Shown in pieces: positions 1 to 8,103 of a stretch of 64,000 nt of DNA (positions within the stretch are counted from its first letter, which is position 1; every line of letters starts with the position of its first letter). The stretch covers positions 18,246 through 82,245 of the forward strand of contig NZ_KE383927.1 of NCBI RefSeq assembly GCF_000422805.1, given 5' to 3'. Below the pieces are notes generated by a model. That model searched no databases. It worked only from the letters and a program-made list of their open reading frames with translations, and was not told the origin of the DNA. Position numbers and translations under genes: made by a program. This DNA comes from Nocardioides halotolerans DSM 19273. GTDB lineage: Bacteria > Actinomycetota > Actinomycetes > Propionibacteriales > Nocardioidaceae.

Positions 1-110
1 ATCACCGCCGCGAAGGCACCCGCCGCACCACCGCCGATCGAGCTCGTCGAGATCACCGCCGCGAAGGCACCCGCCGCACCACCGCCGATCGAGCTTGTCG
101 AGATCACCGC
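1..110. repeat. 51-base tandem repeat, two full copies plus the start of a third
   Basis: Bases 1-51 and 52-102 are the same 51-base unit differing at one position (gagctc versus gagctt), and a third partial copy begins at 103. The unit is a multiple of three and the plus-strand frame starting at base 1 stays open to a TAG at 238-240, so it could be the Ala/Pro-rich tail of a protein entering from the left. Equally it could be a non-coding array: each unit contains a short inverted motif (cgagctcgtcg) of the kind that recurs between genes in actinobacteria. The array probably continues upstream of the window. Confidence 0.7.
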
Positions 111-245
111 AGCGTGCGCTCCCAGCCGTCCCCGGACGCCGGCGAACGTCCACTTCACGTCCACAACCACAGCGCCAAAACCCCCTATCCACAACGGGAT
201 CCGTCCACCCAGCGACTGTCGGTGGTCAGTGCTGGAATAGGTGCC

Positions 246-1487
246 ATGACAGCGCTCGCCCACCACCCCCACCCGGTCACCCGGGCCGTGGCCGACGCAC
301 GCAAAGAACTCTCCGCCGTCGCGGACACTCCGGTGTGGTCGATGAACGCCGACGACACCACAACCACCCTGCACGACCTCGCCGCACTGGCCGCCCAGGT
401 CGCCGAGCTCCAAGCCCGGACCCTCGCCCACGCCGGCCGCGTCGACCTCCCCGCCCAGACCGGCGCGACCTCGACCGCCACCTGGCACGCCGCCACCACC
501 CGCACCACGAAGACCCACGCCCACCGCACCATGCGACTCGCCGACGGCCTCGAACACCACCAGGCGACCCGGACCGCGCTCGCCGACGGCCGCCTCCACG
601 TCGAGCAGGCCGAAGCCATCCTCCGCGCCCTCGCCGACCTCCCCGACGACCTCGACCCCGCCATCACAGCCGCCGCCGAGCAACGGCTCCTGGAGTACGC
701 CCGCGAGTTCGACGCCAAACACCTCAAGGTCCTCGGCCACCGGATCCTCGAGGTCACCTCCCCCGAGACCGCCGACGCCCACGAAGCCAGACTCCTCGAA
801 CGCGAAGAACAAGCCGCCGCCGCAGCCACCCGCCTGACCATCTGGGACGACGGACACGGCAAGACCCACGGCCGCTTCACCCTCGACACCCTCACCGGCG
901 CCATGCTCAAGAAGCACCTCCACGCCCTCGCCGCCCCCAAGCACCAAGCCAGCAAAGGACCACTCGGCGAGCGCAAGCCCACCCCGCAACGCCTCGGACA
1001 AGCCCTCGTCGAGCTCATCCAGCGCTACCCCAAGAAGCGCCTGCCCAAGGCCGGCGGCCTCAACGCCACCGTCGTCGTGACGATGACGCTCGACGCGCTG
1101 GAGGGCCGGCTGAAGGCCGCGCGGCTCGACACCGGCGAAAGGCTCTCCCCCGGTGCCGCCCGCCGGCTCGCCTGCGAAGCCGGAGTCCTCCCCGCAGTCC
1201 TCGACGGCAAGTCCCACGTCCTCGACCTCGGCCGCAAGCAGCGCTTCGCCTCCGAAGCGCAGAGGATCGCCAAGACCATCGAAGCCCGCGGCTGCGAGAT
1301 CGACGGCTGCGACTGGCCACCCGGCATGACCCACACCCACCACCACAAACGCTGGACCGACGGCGGCAACACCAACCTCCGCGACCTCATCTCACTCTGC
1401 CCCCACCACCACGCACGAGCCCACGACCCCCGCTACCACCTCGACCAGCTCCCCACCGGCAAGTACACCTTCCACCGACGCACGTGA
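246..1487 (+). CDS. DUF222 / HNH endonuclease domain protein
   Basis: A 413-residue protein of the 13E12-repeat type common in many copies in Nocardioides-like genomes. The N-terminal two thirds is an Ala/Arg-rich helical DUF222 region; the C-terminus carries an HNH nuclease signature with a Cys pair (CEIDGCDW), a His cluster (THTHHHKRW), GGNTN and a final LCPHHH. That layout is the zinc-stabilised beta-beta-alpha metal fold that cuts DNA. ATG at 246 is chosen over the upstream start at 114 because homology-like sequence begins at MTALAHHPHP. The substrate and role of the family are not established; a link to mobile repeats or phage defence has been suggested but nothing here proves it. Confidence 0.85.
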   Translation: MTALAHHPHPVTRAVADARKELSAVADTPVWSMNADDTTTTLHDLAALAAQVAELQARTLAHAGRVDLPAQTGATSTATWHAATTRTTKTHAHRTMRLADGLEHHQATRTALADGRLHVEQAEAILRALADLPDDLDPAITAAAEQRLLEYAREFDAKHLKVLGHRILEVTSPETADAHEARLLEREEQAAAAATRLTIWDDGHGKTHGRFTLDTLTGAMLKKHLHALAAPKHQASKGPLGERKPTPQRLGQALVELIQRYPKKRLPKAGGLNATVVVTMTLDALEGRLKAARLDTGERLSPGAARRLACEAGVLPAVLDGKSHVLDLGRKQRFASEAQRIAKTIEARGCEIDGCDWPPGMTHTHHHKRWTDGGNTNLRDLISLCPHHHARAHDPRYHLDQLPTGKYTFHRRT

Positions 1488-1515
1488 GCCGCCTCGCGTC
1501 GCGTTGAATGGTCCG

Positions 1516-2280
1516 GTGAGCAAGTGGTCCGGAGTCGCCGAGGCCTACCGCACGTCGTTCGCGACCTTGTGCGCCGGCACTGTCGAGCGCCTGCTCGCGG
1601 ACACGATCGGCGACGACCACCTCGACGTCGGCTGCGGCACCGGCGACCTCGCGCTCGCTGCGACGAGGCTGGGCCGGCAGGTGGTGGCGGTCGACGCCGA
1701 CCCCGAGATGGTCGCGATGACGACGGCCGCGATGCGAGGTGTGGTCATCGAGGCGGCGCTGCCGCACCTGCCGTTCGACGACGCGAGCTTCGACGTCGTG
1801 ACGGCGAACTTCGTCGTCAACCACGTGCCGGACCCGCGGGCGGCGGTGCGCGAGCTCGCTCGGGTCGCGCGGCCCGGCGGGCGGGTCGCCGTGACGTGCT
1901 GGCCGGCGCGCACCCAACCGTGGGCGAGCCTCGTCGGCGACGCCTTCACCGCAGCGGGCGTCGTCCCTCAGACCGGGCAGCGCCTCAGCCCCGAGCTCGA
2001 CTTCGAGCGCTCGGTCACAGGCTTGCGCGGTCTGGCCGAGGACGCCGGCCTGAAGGTGGTGACCGCCACGGAGCTCCGCTGGGAGTGGGAGATCGGCGTC
2101 GACGCGCTGTGGAGCGGGATCACGGGCGGCGTGGCCACGGTCGGTCAGACGTTCCTGGCCCAGACCGGAGAGGTGCAGGACAAGGCCGAGACCGAGCTCC
2201 GCCAGATCATGGGGGAGGTCGCCCGCGACGGCATGCTCGGGCTGCCGAGCGCAGCGGCGTACGTCGTCGCGGTCGCGTAG
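1516..2280 (+). CDS. class I SAM-dependent methyltransferase
   Basis: About 254 residues with the Rossmann methyltransferase motifs: motif I LDVGCGTGDLAL near residue 40, an acidic residue ending the second strand (VVAVDADPEM), the post-I region LPFDDASFDVVTANFVVNHV and GGRVAVTCWP as motif III. This is the methyltransferase type 11/25 (UbiE-like) subfamily, whose members methylate small molecules; the substrate cannot be read from sequence. The start is uncertain: GTG at 1516 is used, TTG at 1504 is in frame and also possible, and neither has a clear ribosome binding site. It follows the HNH gene by under 30 bases and ends 36 bases before the convergent acyl-CoA dehydrogenase. Confidence 0.85.
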   Translation: MSKWSGVAEAYRTSFATLCAGTVERLLADTIGDDHLDVGCGTGDLALAATRLGRQVVAVDADPEMVAMTTAAMRGVVIEAALPHLPFDDASFDVVTANFVVNHVPDPRAAVRELARVARPGGRVAVTCWPARTQPWASLVGDAFTAAGVVPQTGQRLSPELDFERSVTGLRGLAEDAGLKVVTATELRWEWEIGVDALWSGITGGVATVGQTFLAQTGEVQDKAETELRQIMGEVARDGMLGLPSAAAYVVAVA

Positions 2281-2316
2281 CGGCTTCCGCCGCCGCCGAG
2301 GGGATGACCAGGCCGG

Positions 2317-3480
2317 TCAGTACGACTTGGGCAGCCCCAAGGAGTGCATCGCGACGAAGTTGAGGATCATCTCCCGGCTCACCGGGGCGATCCGGCCGGC
2401 GCGGGTGGCGACCAGCAGGCCGGCCATGCCGTACTCCTGGGTGATGCCGTTGCCGCCGTGGGTGTGCACCGCGCGGTCCGCCGCGTCACAGGCGGCCTCG
2501 GCGGCGGCGTACTTCGCCATGTTCGCGGCCTCGCCCGCGCCGAGGTCGTCGCCGGCGTCGTAGAGGGCGGCGGCCTTCTGCGTCATCAGGCGGGCCATCT
2601 CGATCTCGATGTGGCTCTGGGCGAGGGGGTGCGCGATGGCCTGGTGCGAGCCGATCGCGTCCTTGAAGACCACGCGCTCCTTGGCGTACGCCGCCGCGCG
2701 GTCGAGCGCGAACCGAGCGAGGCCGGTCGAGAACGACGCCGCCATGATCCGCTCGGGGTTGAGGCCGGCGAACAGCTGCACCAGCCCGCCGTCCTCGTCG
2801 CCCACGATGGCGTCGGCGGGCAGCCGGACGTCGTCCATGAACACCGTGAACTGGTGCTCGGGGCTGACGATCTCCATCGGGATCACGTTGTACTCGAACC
2901 CCGCGCTGTCGGTCGGGACGACGAAGAGGACCGGCTTCACCTTGCCCGTCCTCGCGTCCTCCGCACGGGCGACGACGAGCACGTTGTCGGCCTCGTCGAC
3001 GCCGGAGATGTAGATCTTGCGGCCGTTGAGCACCCACTCATCGCCGTCCTTGCGGGCAGTGGTGGTGATGTTGTGGGTGTTGGTGCCGGCGTCCGGCTCC
3101 GTGATCGCGAAGGCCATCGTGCCGGTGCCGTCGCAGATGCCGGGCAGCCAGCGCTGCTTCTGCTCCTCGGTGCCGTAGCGGCTGATGATCGTGCCGCAGA
3201 TCGCCGGGCTCACGACCATGAGCAGCAGCGGGCAGCCCTGCGCGGCGAGCTCCTCGCAGACCGCGGCGATGTCGCCGATGCCGCCGCCCCCGCCGCCGTA
3301 CTGCTCGGGGATGTTGATGCCGAGGTAGCCGTTCTTGCCGATCTCCAGCCACAGGTCGGTCGTCTTGCCGCCGGAGCGCGCCTTCTCGGTGAAGTACTCG
3401 CGGCCGTACTTGCCCGCCAGCTTGGCCACCTCGCGGCGCAGCGCCTGGCGCTCCTCGGACTCGCTGAAGTTGTTGGTCAC
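2317..3480 (-). CDS. acyl-CoA dehydrogenase, last gene of the atu-like operon
   Basis: A 387-residue flavoprotein of the acyl-CoA dehydrogenase family, which makes trans-2-enoyl-CoA and passes electrons to ETF. Visible features are the flavin-binding AFAITEPDAGTNTHNITT stretch, NGRKIYISG, and the C-terminal helix with AVHTHGGNGITQEYGM. Start is GTG at 3480, chosen because it overlaps the stop of the upstream biotin carboxylase gene by four bases (GTGA), the rule at every junction of this operon. It is the second dehydrogenase in the cluster and probably acts on a branched or terpenoid-like acyl-CoA; the exact chain is unknown. The much longer reading frame extending to 5049 is an antisense-type artefact beyond this start. 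Confidence 0.92.
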   Translation of the reverse strand: MTNNFSESEERQALRREVAKLAGKYGREYFTEKARSGGKTTDLWLEIGKNGYLGINIPEQYGGGGGGIGDIAAVCEELAAQGCPLLLMVVSPAICGTIISRYGTEEQKQRWLPGICDGTGTMAFAITEPDAGTNTHNITTTARKDGDEWVLNGRKIYISGVDEADNVLVVARAEDARTGKVKPVLFVVPTDSAGFEYNVIPMEIVSPEHQFTVFMDDVRLPADAIVGDEDGGLVQLFAGLNPERIMAASFSTGLARFALDRAAAYAKERVVFKDAIGSHQAIAHPLAQSHIEIEMARLMTQKAAALYDAGDDLGAGEAANMAKYAAAEAACDAADRAVHTHGGNGITQEYGMAGLLVATRAGRIAPVSREMILNFVAMHSLGLPKSY

Positions 3481-5351
3481 TCCGACTCCTCTACGACTGC
3501 CAGGACTTCTCCGGCCGCGACCTGCGCACCGGGCTTCACGTCGATCTCGGTCACCGTGCCCGGGCCGGGCGCCCGCACGGTGTGCTGCATCTTCATGGCC
3601 TCGAGCACCAGCACGGGCTGGCCGGCCTCGACCTGCTGGCCCTGCTCGACCGCGACGCTCACGACCGTGCCGGGCATCGGCGCGAGCAGGCTCCCGCTCG
3701 CGACGGCGTCGGCGGGGTCGACGAACCTCGGCGAGCGGACGTACGCCGCGTGCGCGCCCGGCCAGTCCACGTCCACGCGGTCGCCAGCCACCGCGACCTC
3801 GTAGGTCGTGCGAACGCCGTCCGCCTCCAGCGTCACGGCGTCGGGACCGGCCGCGACCACCGTCGCGCCCTCGACCCGGTAGCCGTCGCGACCGCCCCAC
3901 CAGCTGACGGTGGTGCCGTCCTCGAACTCCGTGCGCTGCGGCTGCGAGACGACGTTGCGCCAGGCGGCCGGGATGCCGCGCTGGACGGTGCGGGAGGCCG
4001 CGGCACGCTCGGCCAGCGCGAGCGCCGCCGCCTCTGCGGCGTTGACCTGGCGCGAAGTTCGCGCCGGGTCGACGGTCACGAGCAGGTCGGTCGACACCTC
4101 GCCGCGCAGGAACCGGTCGTCGCGGAGGACGGCGACGAGCTGGTCGCGGTTGGTGCGCACGCCGTGGATCCGGGCGCGGGAGAGCACCCCCGCGAGCTTG
4201 CGTGCGGCCCCCTCCCGGGTGGGGGCGTGCGCGATGACCTTGGCCAGCATCGCGTCGTAGTGCGTGGACACCTCGCTGCCGGTCGCGTAGCCCGCGTCGA
4301 CACGGATGCCCACCTCGAGGGGGACCTCGAAGAGGCTGAGCGTGCCGCTCTGTGGCGCGTAGTCGGCGGCCGGGTCCTCGGCGTAGAGCCGGACCTCGAT
4401 CGCGTGCCCCTGCGCGGGGTCCGGCCAGCCCATCGTCCACTTCGCCTGCGCCGCGGTGAGCTGCAGCTCGACGAGGTCGACGTCGTGGACCAGCTCGGTC
4501 ACCGGGTGCTCGACCTGGAGCCTGGTGTTCATCTCGAGGAACCAGAAGCGCTCGGTGTCCGGGTCGTAGAGGAACTCGACGGTGCCCGCGCCGCGGTAGT
4601 CGACGGCCTCCGCGGCCCGGTGCGCGGCGTCGTGCAGGGCGGCGCGCACCTCGTCGGAGAGCCCCGGCGCGGGCGCCTCCTCCACGATCTTCTGGTGACG
4701 GCGCTGCACCGAGCAGTCGCGGTCGCCGTAGACGCTCGTGCCGACGACCTGCACCTCGACGTGGCGACCGCGCTCGACGTAGGGCTCGACGAAGACGGTG
4801 CCGTCGCCGAACGCCGACGCCGCCTCGGCCCGGGCGGTCGCGATCTCGCCGGCCAGGTCCTCGAGCCGGCGGACCACGCGCATGCCGCGGCCACCGCCAC
4901 CGGCGGACGCCTTCACGAGCAGCGGCAGGTCGGTCTCGGCCGGGTCGTCCGGCGCCTCCAGCACCGGTACGCCGGCCGCGCGCATGAGCTCCTTGGCCTT
5001 GATCTTGGAGCCCATCGCCTCGATCGACTCCGGACTCGGCCCGACCCACGTGAGACCGGCGTCGAGCACCGCCCGTGCGAAGTCGGCGTTCTCGGAGAGA
5101 AACCCGTAGCCCGGGTGGATCGCGTCGGCGCCGGTCCGCTCGGCAGCGGCGAGCACGAGCGCGACGTCGAGGTAGGTCTCGGAGGGCGCGTTGCCCGGCA
5201 GCCGCACGGCGAGGTCGGCCTCGGCGACGTAGGGCAGGCCAGCGTCGGCATCGGAGTGGATCGCGACCGTCGAGATGCCGAGCGAGCGGCAGGTGCGGAA
5301 GACCCGCGAGGCGATCTCGGCGCGGTTGGCGACCAGCAGCCTGGTGATCAT
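3477..5351 (-). CDS. acyl-CoA carboxylase alpha subunit (biotin carboxylase plus biotin carrier)
   Basis: A 624-residue subunit that carboxylates biotin with ATP and bicarbonate and carries it to the carboxyltransferase. Order: N-terminal biotin carboxylase domain (LLVANRAEIASRV, HPGYGFLSEN), ATP-grasp with the glycine loop KASAGGGGRGMR near residue 160, catalytic region FLEMNTRLQVEHPVTE near 290, linker, and a biotinyl domain with the EAMKM motif about 37 residues from the end. Length and layout match the MCC/geranyl-CoA carboxylase alpha type (AtuF, LiuD, AccA1) better than the two-part AccC/AccB. It overlaps both neighbours by four bases (ATGA with the beta subunit upstream, GTGA with the dehydrogenase downstream), implying translational coupling and a 1:1 complex. 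Confidence 0.93.
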   Translation of the reverse strand: MITRLLVANRAEIASRVFRTCRSLGISTVAIHSDADAGLPYVAEADLAVRLPGNAPSETYLDVALVLAAAERTGADAIHPGYGFLSENADFARAVLDAGLTWVGPSPESIEAMGSKIKAKELMRAAGVPVLEAPDDPAETDLPLLVKASAGGGGRGMRVVRRLEDLAGEIATARAEAASAFGDGTVFVEPYVERGRHVEVQVVGTSVYGDRDCSVQRRHQKIVEEAPAPGLSDEVRAALHDAAHRAAEAVDYRGAGTVEFLYDPDTERFWFLEMNTRLQVEHPVTELVHDVDLVELQLTAAQAKWTMGWPDPAQGHAIEVRLYAEDPAADYAPQSGTLSLFEVPLEVGIRVDAGYATGSEVSTHYDAMLAKVIAHAPTREGAARKLAGVLSRARIHGVRTNRDQLVAVLRDDRFLRGEVSTDLLVTVDPARTSRQVNAAEAAALALAERAAASRTVQRGIPAAWRNVVSQPQRTEFEDGTTVSWWGGRDGYRVEGATVVAAGPDAVTLEADGVRTTYEVAVAGDRVDVDWPGAHAAYVRSPRFVDPADAVASGSLLAPMPGTVVSVAVEQGQQVEAGQPVLVLEAMKMQHTVRAPGPGTVTEIDVKPGAQVAAGEVLAVVEESE

Positions 5352-6946
5352 GGCCGGAACACCCCGAACCGGTCGGTGCCCTCGATGGGCTTGTTCTCGA
5401 TCACCGACAGGCAGATGCCCAGGACGGTGCGGGTGTCGCGCGGGTCGATGACCCCGTCGTCGTAGAGCATCCCGGAGAGGAAGAACGGCAGCGACTGCTC
5501 CTCGATCTGCGCCTCGACGACCTCCTTGATCCCCTTGAAGCCCTCGGCGTCGAAGACCTCGCCCTTCGACTCCGCCGACTGCCGCGCGACGATCTCGAGG
5601 ACGCCGGCGAGCTGGGCGGGACCCATCACGGCGGACTTCGCCGAGGGCCAGGTGAAGAGGAAGCGGGGGTCGTAGCCGCGGCCGTTCATGCCGTAGTTGC
5701 CGGCGCCGTACGACGCACCCATGATCACCGTCAGGTGCGGCACCCGGGAGTTCGACACCGCGTTGATCATCATCGCGCCGTGCTTGATGATGCCGCCCTG
5801 CTCGTACTCCTTGCCGACCATGTAGCCGGTCGTGTTGTGCAGGAACAGCAGCGGGGTGTCGACCTGGTTGGCGAGCTGGATGAACTGCGTCGCCTTCTGC
5901 GCCTCCTCACTGAACAGCACGCCCTGGGCGTTGGCGAGGATGCCGATCGGGCGGCCGTGCAGCCTCGCCCAGCCGGTGACGAGCGACGAGCCGTAGAGCG
6001 GCTTGAACTCGTCGAAGACGGCACCGTTGGTGGCCGACACCCCATCACAGATCCGGGCGATCACCTCGCGCGGGTCGAACGGCTCCTTGAGGTCGGCCGG
6101 GATCAGGTCGAGAAGCTCTTCTGGGTCCGCGTCCGGCTCGGCGTACCCTCTGCCGTCTCGTGGGGGGTCGGGCGGGGAGTACGGCTTGCGCCAATTGAGC
6201 CGCGCCACGATCCGGCGGCCGATGCGGATGGCGTCGCGCTCGTCCTCGGCGAGGTAGTCGGCCAGGCCGCTGACCCGCGCGTGCATCTCCGCACCGCCGA
6301 GCGACTCGTCGTCGGACTCCTCGCCGGTCGCCATCTTCACCAGCGGCGGGCCACCCAGGAACACCTTGGCCTGCTCCTTGACCATCACCGTGTAGTCGGA
6401 CATGCCGGGCACGTAGGCGCCGCCCGCGGTGGAATTGCCGAACACGAGCGCGATCGTCGGCAGCTTGGCCGCGGAGGACCGCGTGATGTCGCGGAACAGC
6501 TTGCCGCCGGGGATGAAGATCTCCTTCTGGGTCGGCAGGTCCGCGCCGCCGGACTCCACGAGAGCGACGGTCGGCAGCCCGTTCTCCTCGGCGATCTGCG
6601 AGGCGCGGAAGATCTTCTTCACCGTCCACGGGTTGCTCGCGCCGCCCTTCACCGACGGGTCGTTGGCGGTGATCATGCACTCGACGCCCTCGATGACCCC
6701 GATGCCGGTCACGACGCTCGCGCCCACGGCGAAGTCGGAGCCCCAGCCGGCGAGCGGCGACAGCTCGAGGAACGCCGAGCCCTCGTCGACCAGCAGCTCG
6801 ATGCGCTCGCGCGGCATCAGCTTGCCCCGGTCGTGGTGGCGGGCGACGTACTTCTCCCCGCCGCCGCCGACGGCCCTGGCGTGCTCGGCGTCGAGGGCGG
6901 CGAGCTTGTCGAGCATCGCCTCGCGGTTGGTCGCCGTGCTGGTCAT
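5348..6946 (-). CDS. acyl-CoA carboxylase beta subunit (carboxyltransferase)
   Basis: A 532-residue carboxyltransferase that moves the carboxyl group from biotin to an acyl-CoA. The crotonase-like halves are visible as RIELLVDEGS and FGNSTAGGAYVPGMSDY in the N-terminal half, and the oxyanion-hole glycines MGASYGAGNYGMNGRGYDP in the C-terminal half. Length and the FLGGPPLVKMATGEE segment resemble methylcrotonyl/geranyl-CoA carboxylase beta subunits (AccD1, LiuB, AtuC) rather than propionyl- or acetyl-CoA ones, so a 3-methyl-branched enoyl-CoA is the likely substrate (inference). ATG at 6946 overlaps the upstream dehydrogenase stop by four bases. Residues 270-285 (RKPYSPPDPPRDGRGY) form a proline-rich insert of unknown meaning. 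Confidence 0.93.
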   Translation of the reverse strand: MTSTATNREAMLDKLAALDAEHARAVGGGGEKYVARHHDRGKLMPRERIELLVDEGSAFLELSPLAGWGSDFAVGASVVTGIGVIEGVECMITANDPSVKGGASNPWTVKKIFRASQIAEENGLPTVALVESGGADLPTQKEIFIPGGKLFRDITRSSAAKLPTIALVFGNSTAGGAYVPGMSDYTVMVKEQAKVFLGGPPLVKMATGEESDDESLGGAEMHARVSGLADYLAEDERDAIRIGRRIVARLNWRKPYSPPDPPRDGRGYAEPDADPEELLDLIPADLKEPFDPREVIARICDGVSATNGAVFDEFKPLYGSSLVTGWARLHGRPIGILANAQGVLFSEEAQKATQFIQLANQVDTPLLFLHNTTGYMVGKEYEQGGIIKHGAMMINAVSNSRVPHLTVIMGASYGAGNYGMNGRGYDPRFLFTWPSAKSAVMGPAQLAGVLEIVARQSAESKGEVFDAEGFKGIKEVVEAQIEEQSLPFFLSGMLYDDGVIDPRDTRTVLGICLSVIENKPIEGTDRFGVFRP

Positions 6947-8103
6947 GACGCGTAGCCCAGCAGTCGTGCGGCGAGATCGGTCAGCACCTCGGTGGCTCCT
7001 CCTCCGATGGGCAGGATCCGGGCGTCGCGGTAGTGCCGCTCGACCTCGGTCCCGTGCAGGTAGCCGGTGCCGCCGTGGAGCTGCACCGCCTGGTCGCAGA
7101 CGTAGGTCGCGGCGTCGCAGGCCGTCTGCTTCGCGAGGCACGCCTCGGCGATCACGTTCTCCCCGTCGACGTGACGGCGCGCGACCTCGCGCGCGTAGGT
7201 GCGCGCGACCTCGACCTGCCGGCGCATCTCGACGAGCTTGTGGCGCACGACCTGGTTGGCGATCAGCGGCTTGCCGAACGTCTCGCGGTCGCGGCAGTAC
7301 GCCGCGGTGAGCGCGAGCGAGCGGGCCGCGATGCCGTAGGCGTGCACGGCGAGCCCCAGCCGCTCGACGACGAACTGCTCGGCGATCTGGTAGAAGCCCG
7401 AGCCCTCCTCACCGACGAGGTTCGCCGCCGGCACCCGCACGTCGACGTAGGACAGCTCGGCGGTGTCGGAGCAGTGCCAGCCCATCTTCTGCAGCGAGCG
7501 GTCGACGGTGAAGCCGGGCGTGCCGCTCTCGACGACCAGCAGGCTGAGGCCGCCGTGACCGGGGCCGCCGGTGCGCACCGCGGTCGTGACGAAGTCGGCA
7601 CGGACCCCGCTGGTGATGAACGTCTTGGCGCCGTTGACCACGTAGTGGTCGCCCTGTGCCGATTTCTGGCGGACCGCCGTCGTGCGGATGCCCGCCACGT
7701 CGGAGCCACCGCCCGGCTCGGTGATCGCGAGCGAGCCGATGGTCTCGCCGGCCAGCGTCGGGCGCACGAACCTGTCGACGAGGTCGGCGTCGCCGGAGGC
7801 AGCGATATGAGGCAGCGCGATGCCGCTGGTGAACAGGCCGGCCATCAGCCCGCTGGAGGCGCCGGCCTCGAACATCGCCTCCTGGAGGTCCAGCGAGTCG
7901 AGCATCGAGCCCCCGCCGCCGCCGACCTCCTCGGGGAGGGCGACGCCGAACAGCCCCTGCTTGCCGGCGGTGAGGTGCAGCTCGCGCGGGATCGTGCCGG
8001 CGTCCTCCCACTCCTGGAGGTACGGCGCGACCTCGCGGCGCACGAACTCGGCGCCGAGCTCTCGCAGCGCGCTCACAGCGCTCCCATCGCTCACGTCGCT
8101 CAC
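6943..8103 (-). CDS. acyl-CoA dehydrogenase (AtuD/IVD-like)
   Basis: A 386-residue acyl-CoA dehydrogenase. Seen: SLAITEPGGGSDVAGIRTTA for flavin binding, NGAKTFITSG, MGWHCSDTAELSYVDVRVP and the C-terminal HGGTGYLHGTEVERHYRDAR. By analogy with the atu pathway this enzyme would make the alpha,beta-double bond that the carboxylase in the next two genes needs (citronellyl-CoA dehydrogenase role); the chain specificity is inferred from context only. GTG at 8103 is chosen because it forms a GTGA overlap with the AtuA-like gene stop. The first residues repeat VSDVSDGSAVS, coded by three near-copies of gtgagcg, so several GTG codons could serve as start. Confidence 0.92.
   Translation of the reverse strand: MSDVSDGSAVSALRELGAEFVRREVAPYLQEWEDAGTIPRELHLTAGKQGLFGVALPEEVGGGGGSMLDSLDLQEAMFEAGASSGLMAGLFTSGIALPHIAASGDADLVDRFVRPTLAGETIGSLAITEPGGGSDVAGIRTTAVRQKSAQGDHYVVNGAKTFITSGVRADFVTTAVRTGGPGHGGLSLLVVESGTPGFTVDRSLQKMGWHCSDTAELSYVDVRVPAANLVGEEGSGFYQIAEQFVVERLGLAVHAYGIAARSLALTAAYCRDRETFGKPLIANQVVRHKLVEMRRQVEVARTYAREVARRHVDGENVIAEACLAKQTACDAATYVCDQAVQLHGGTGYLHGTEVERHYRDARILPIGGGATEVLTDLAARLLGYAS

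Noticed and set aside
95..1507. 470-residue Arg/Pro-rich frame overlapping the HNH gene
   Set aside because: Out-of-frame shadow without any motif; the HNH signature is in the other frame.
2317..5049. 910-residue frame reaching far upstream of the acyl-CoA dehydrogenase
   Set aside because: The first 520 residues are Arg/Gly-rich shadow of the carboxylase gene; family sequence begins at the GTG at 3480.
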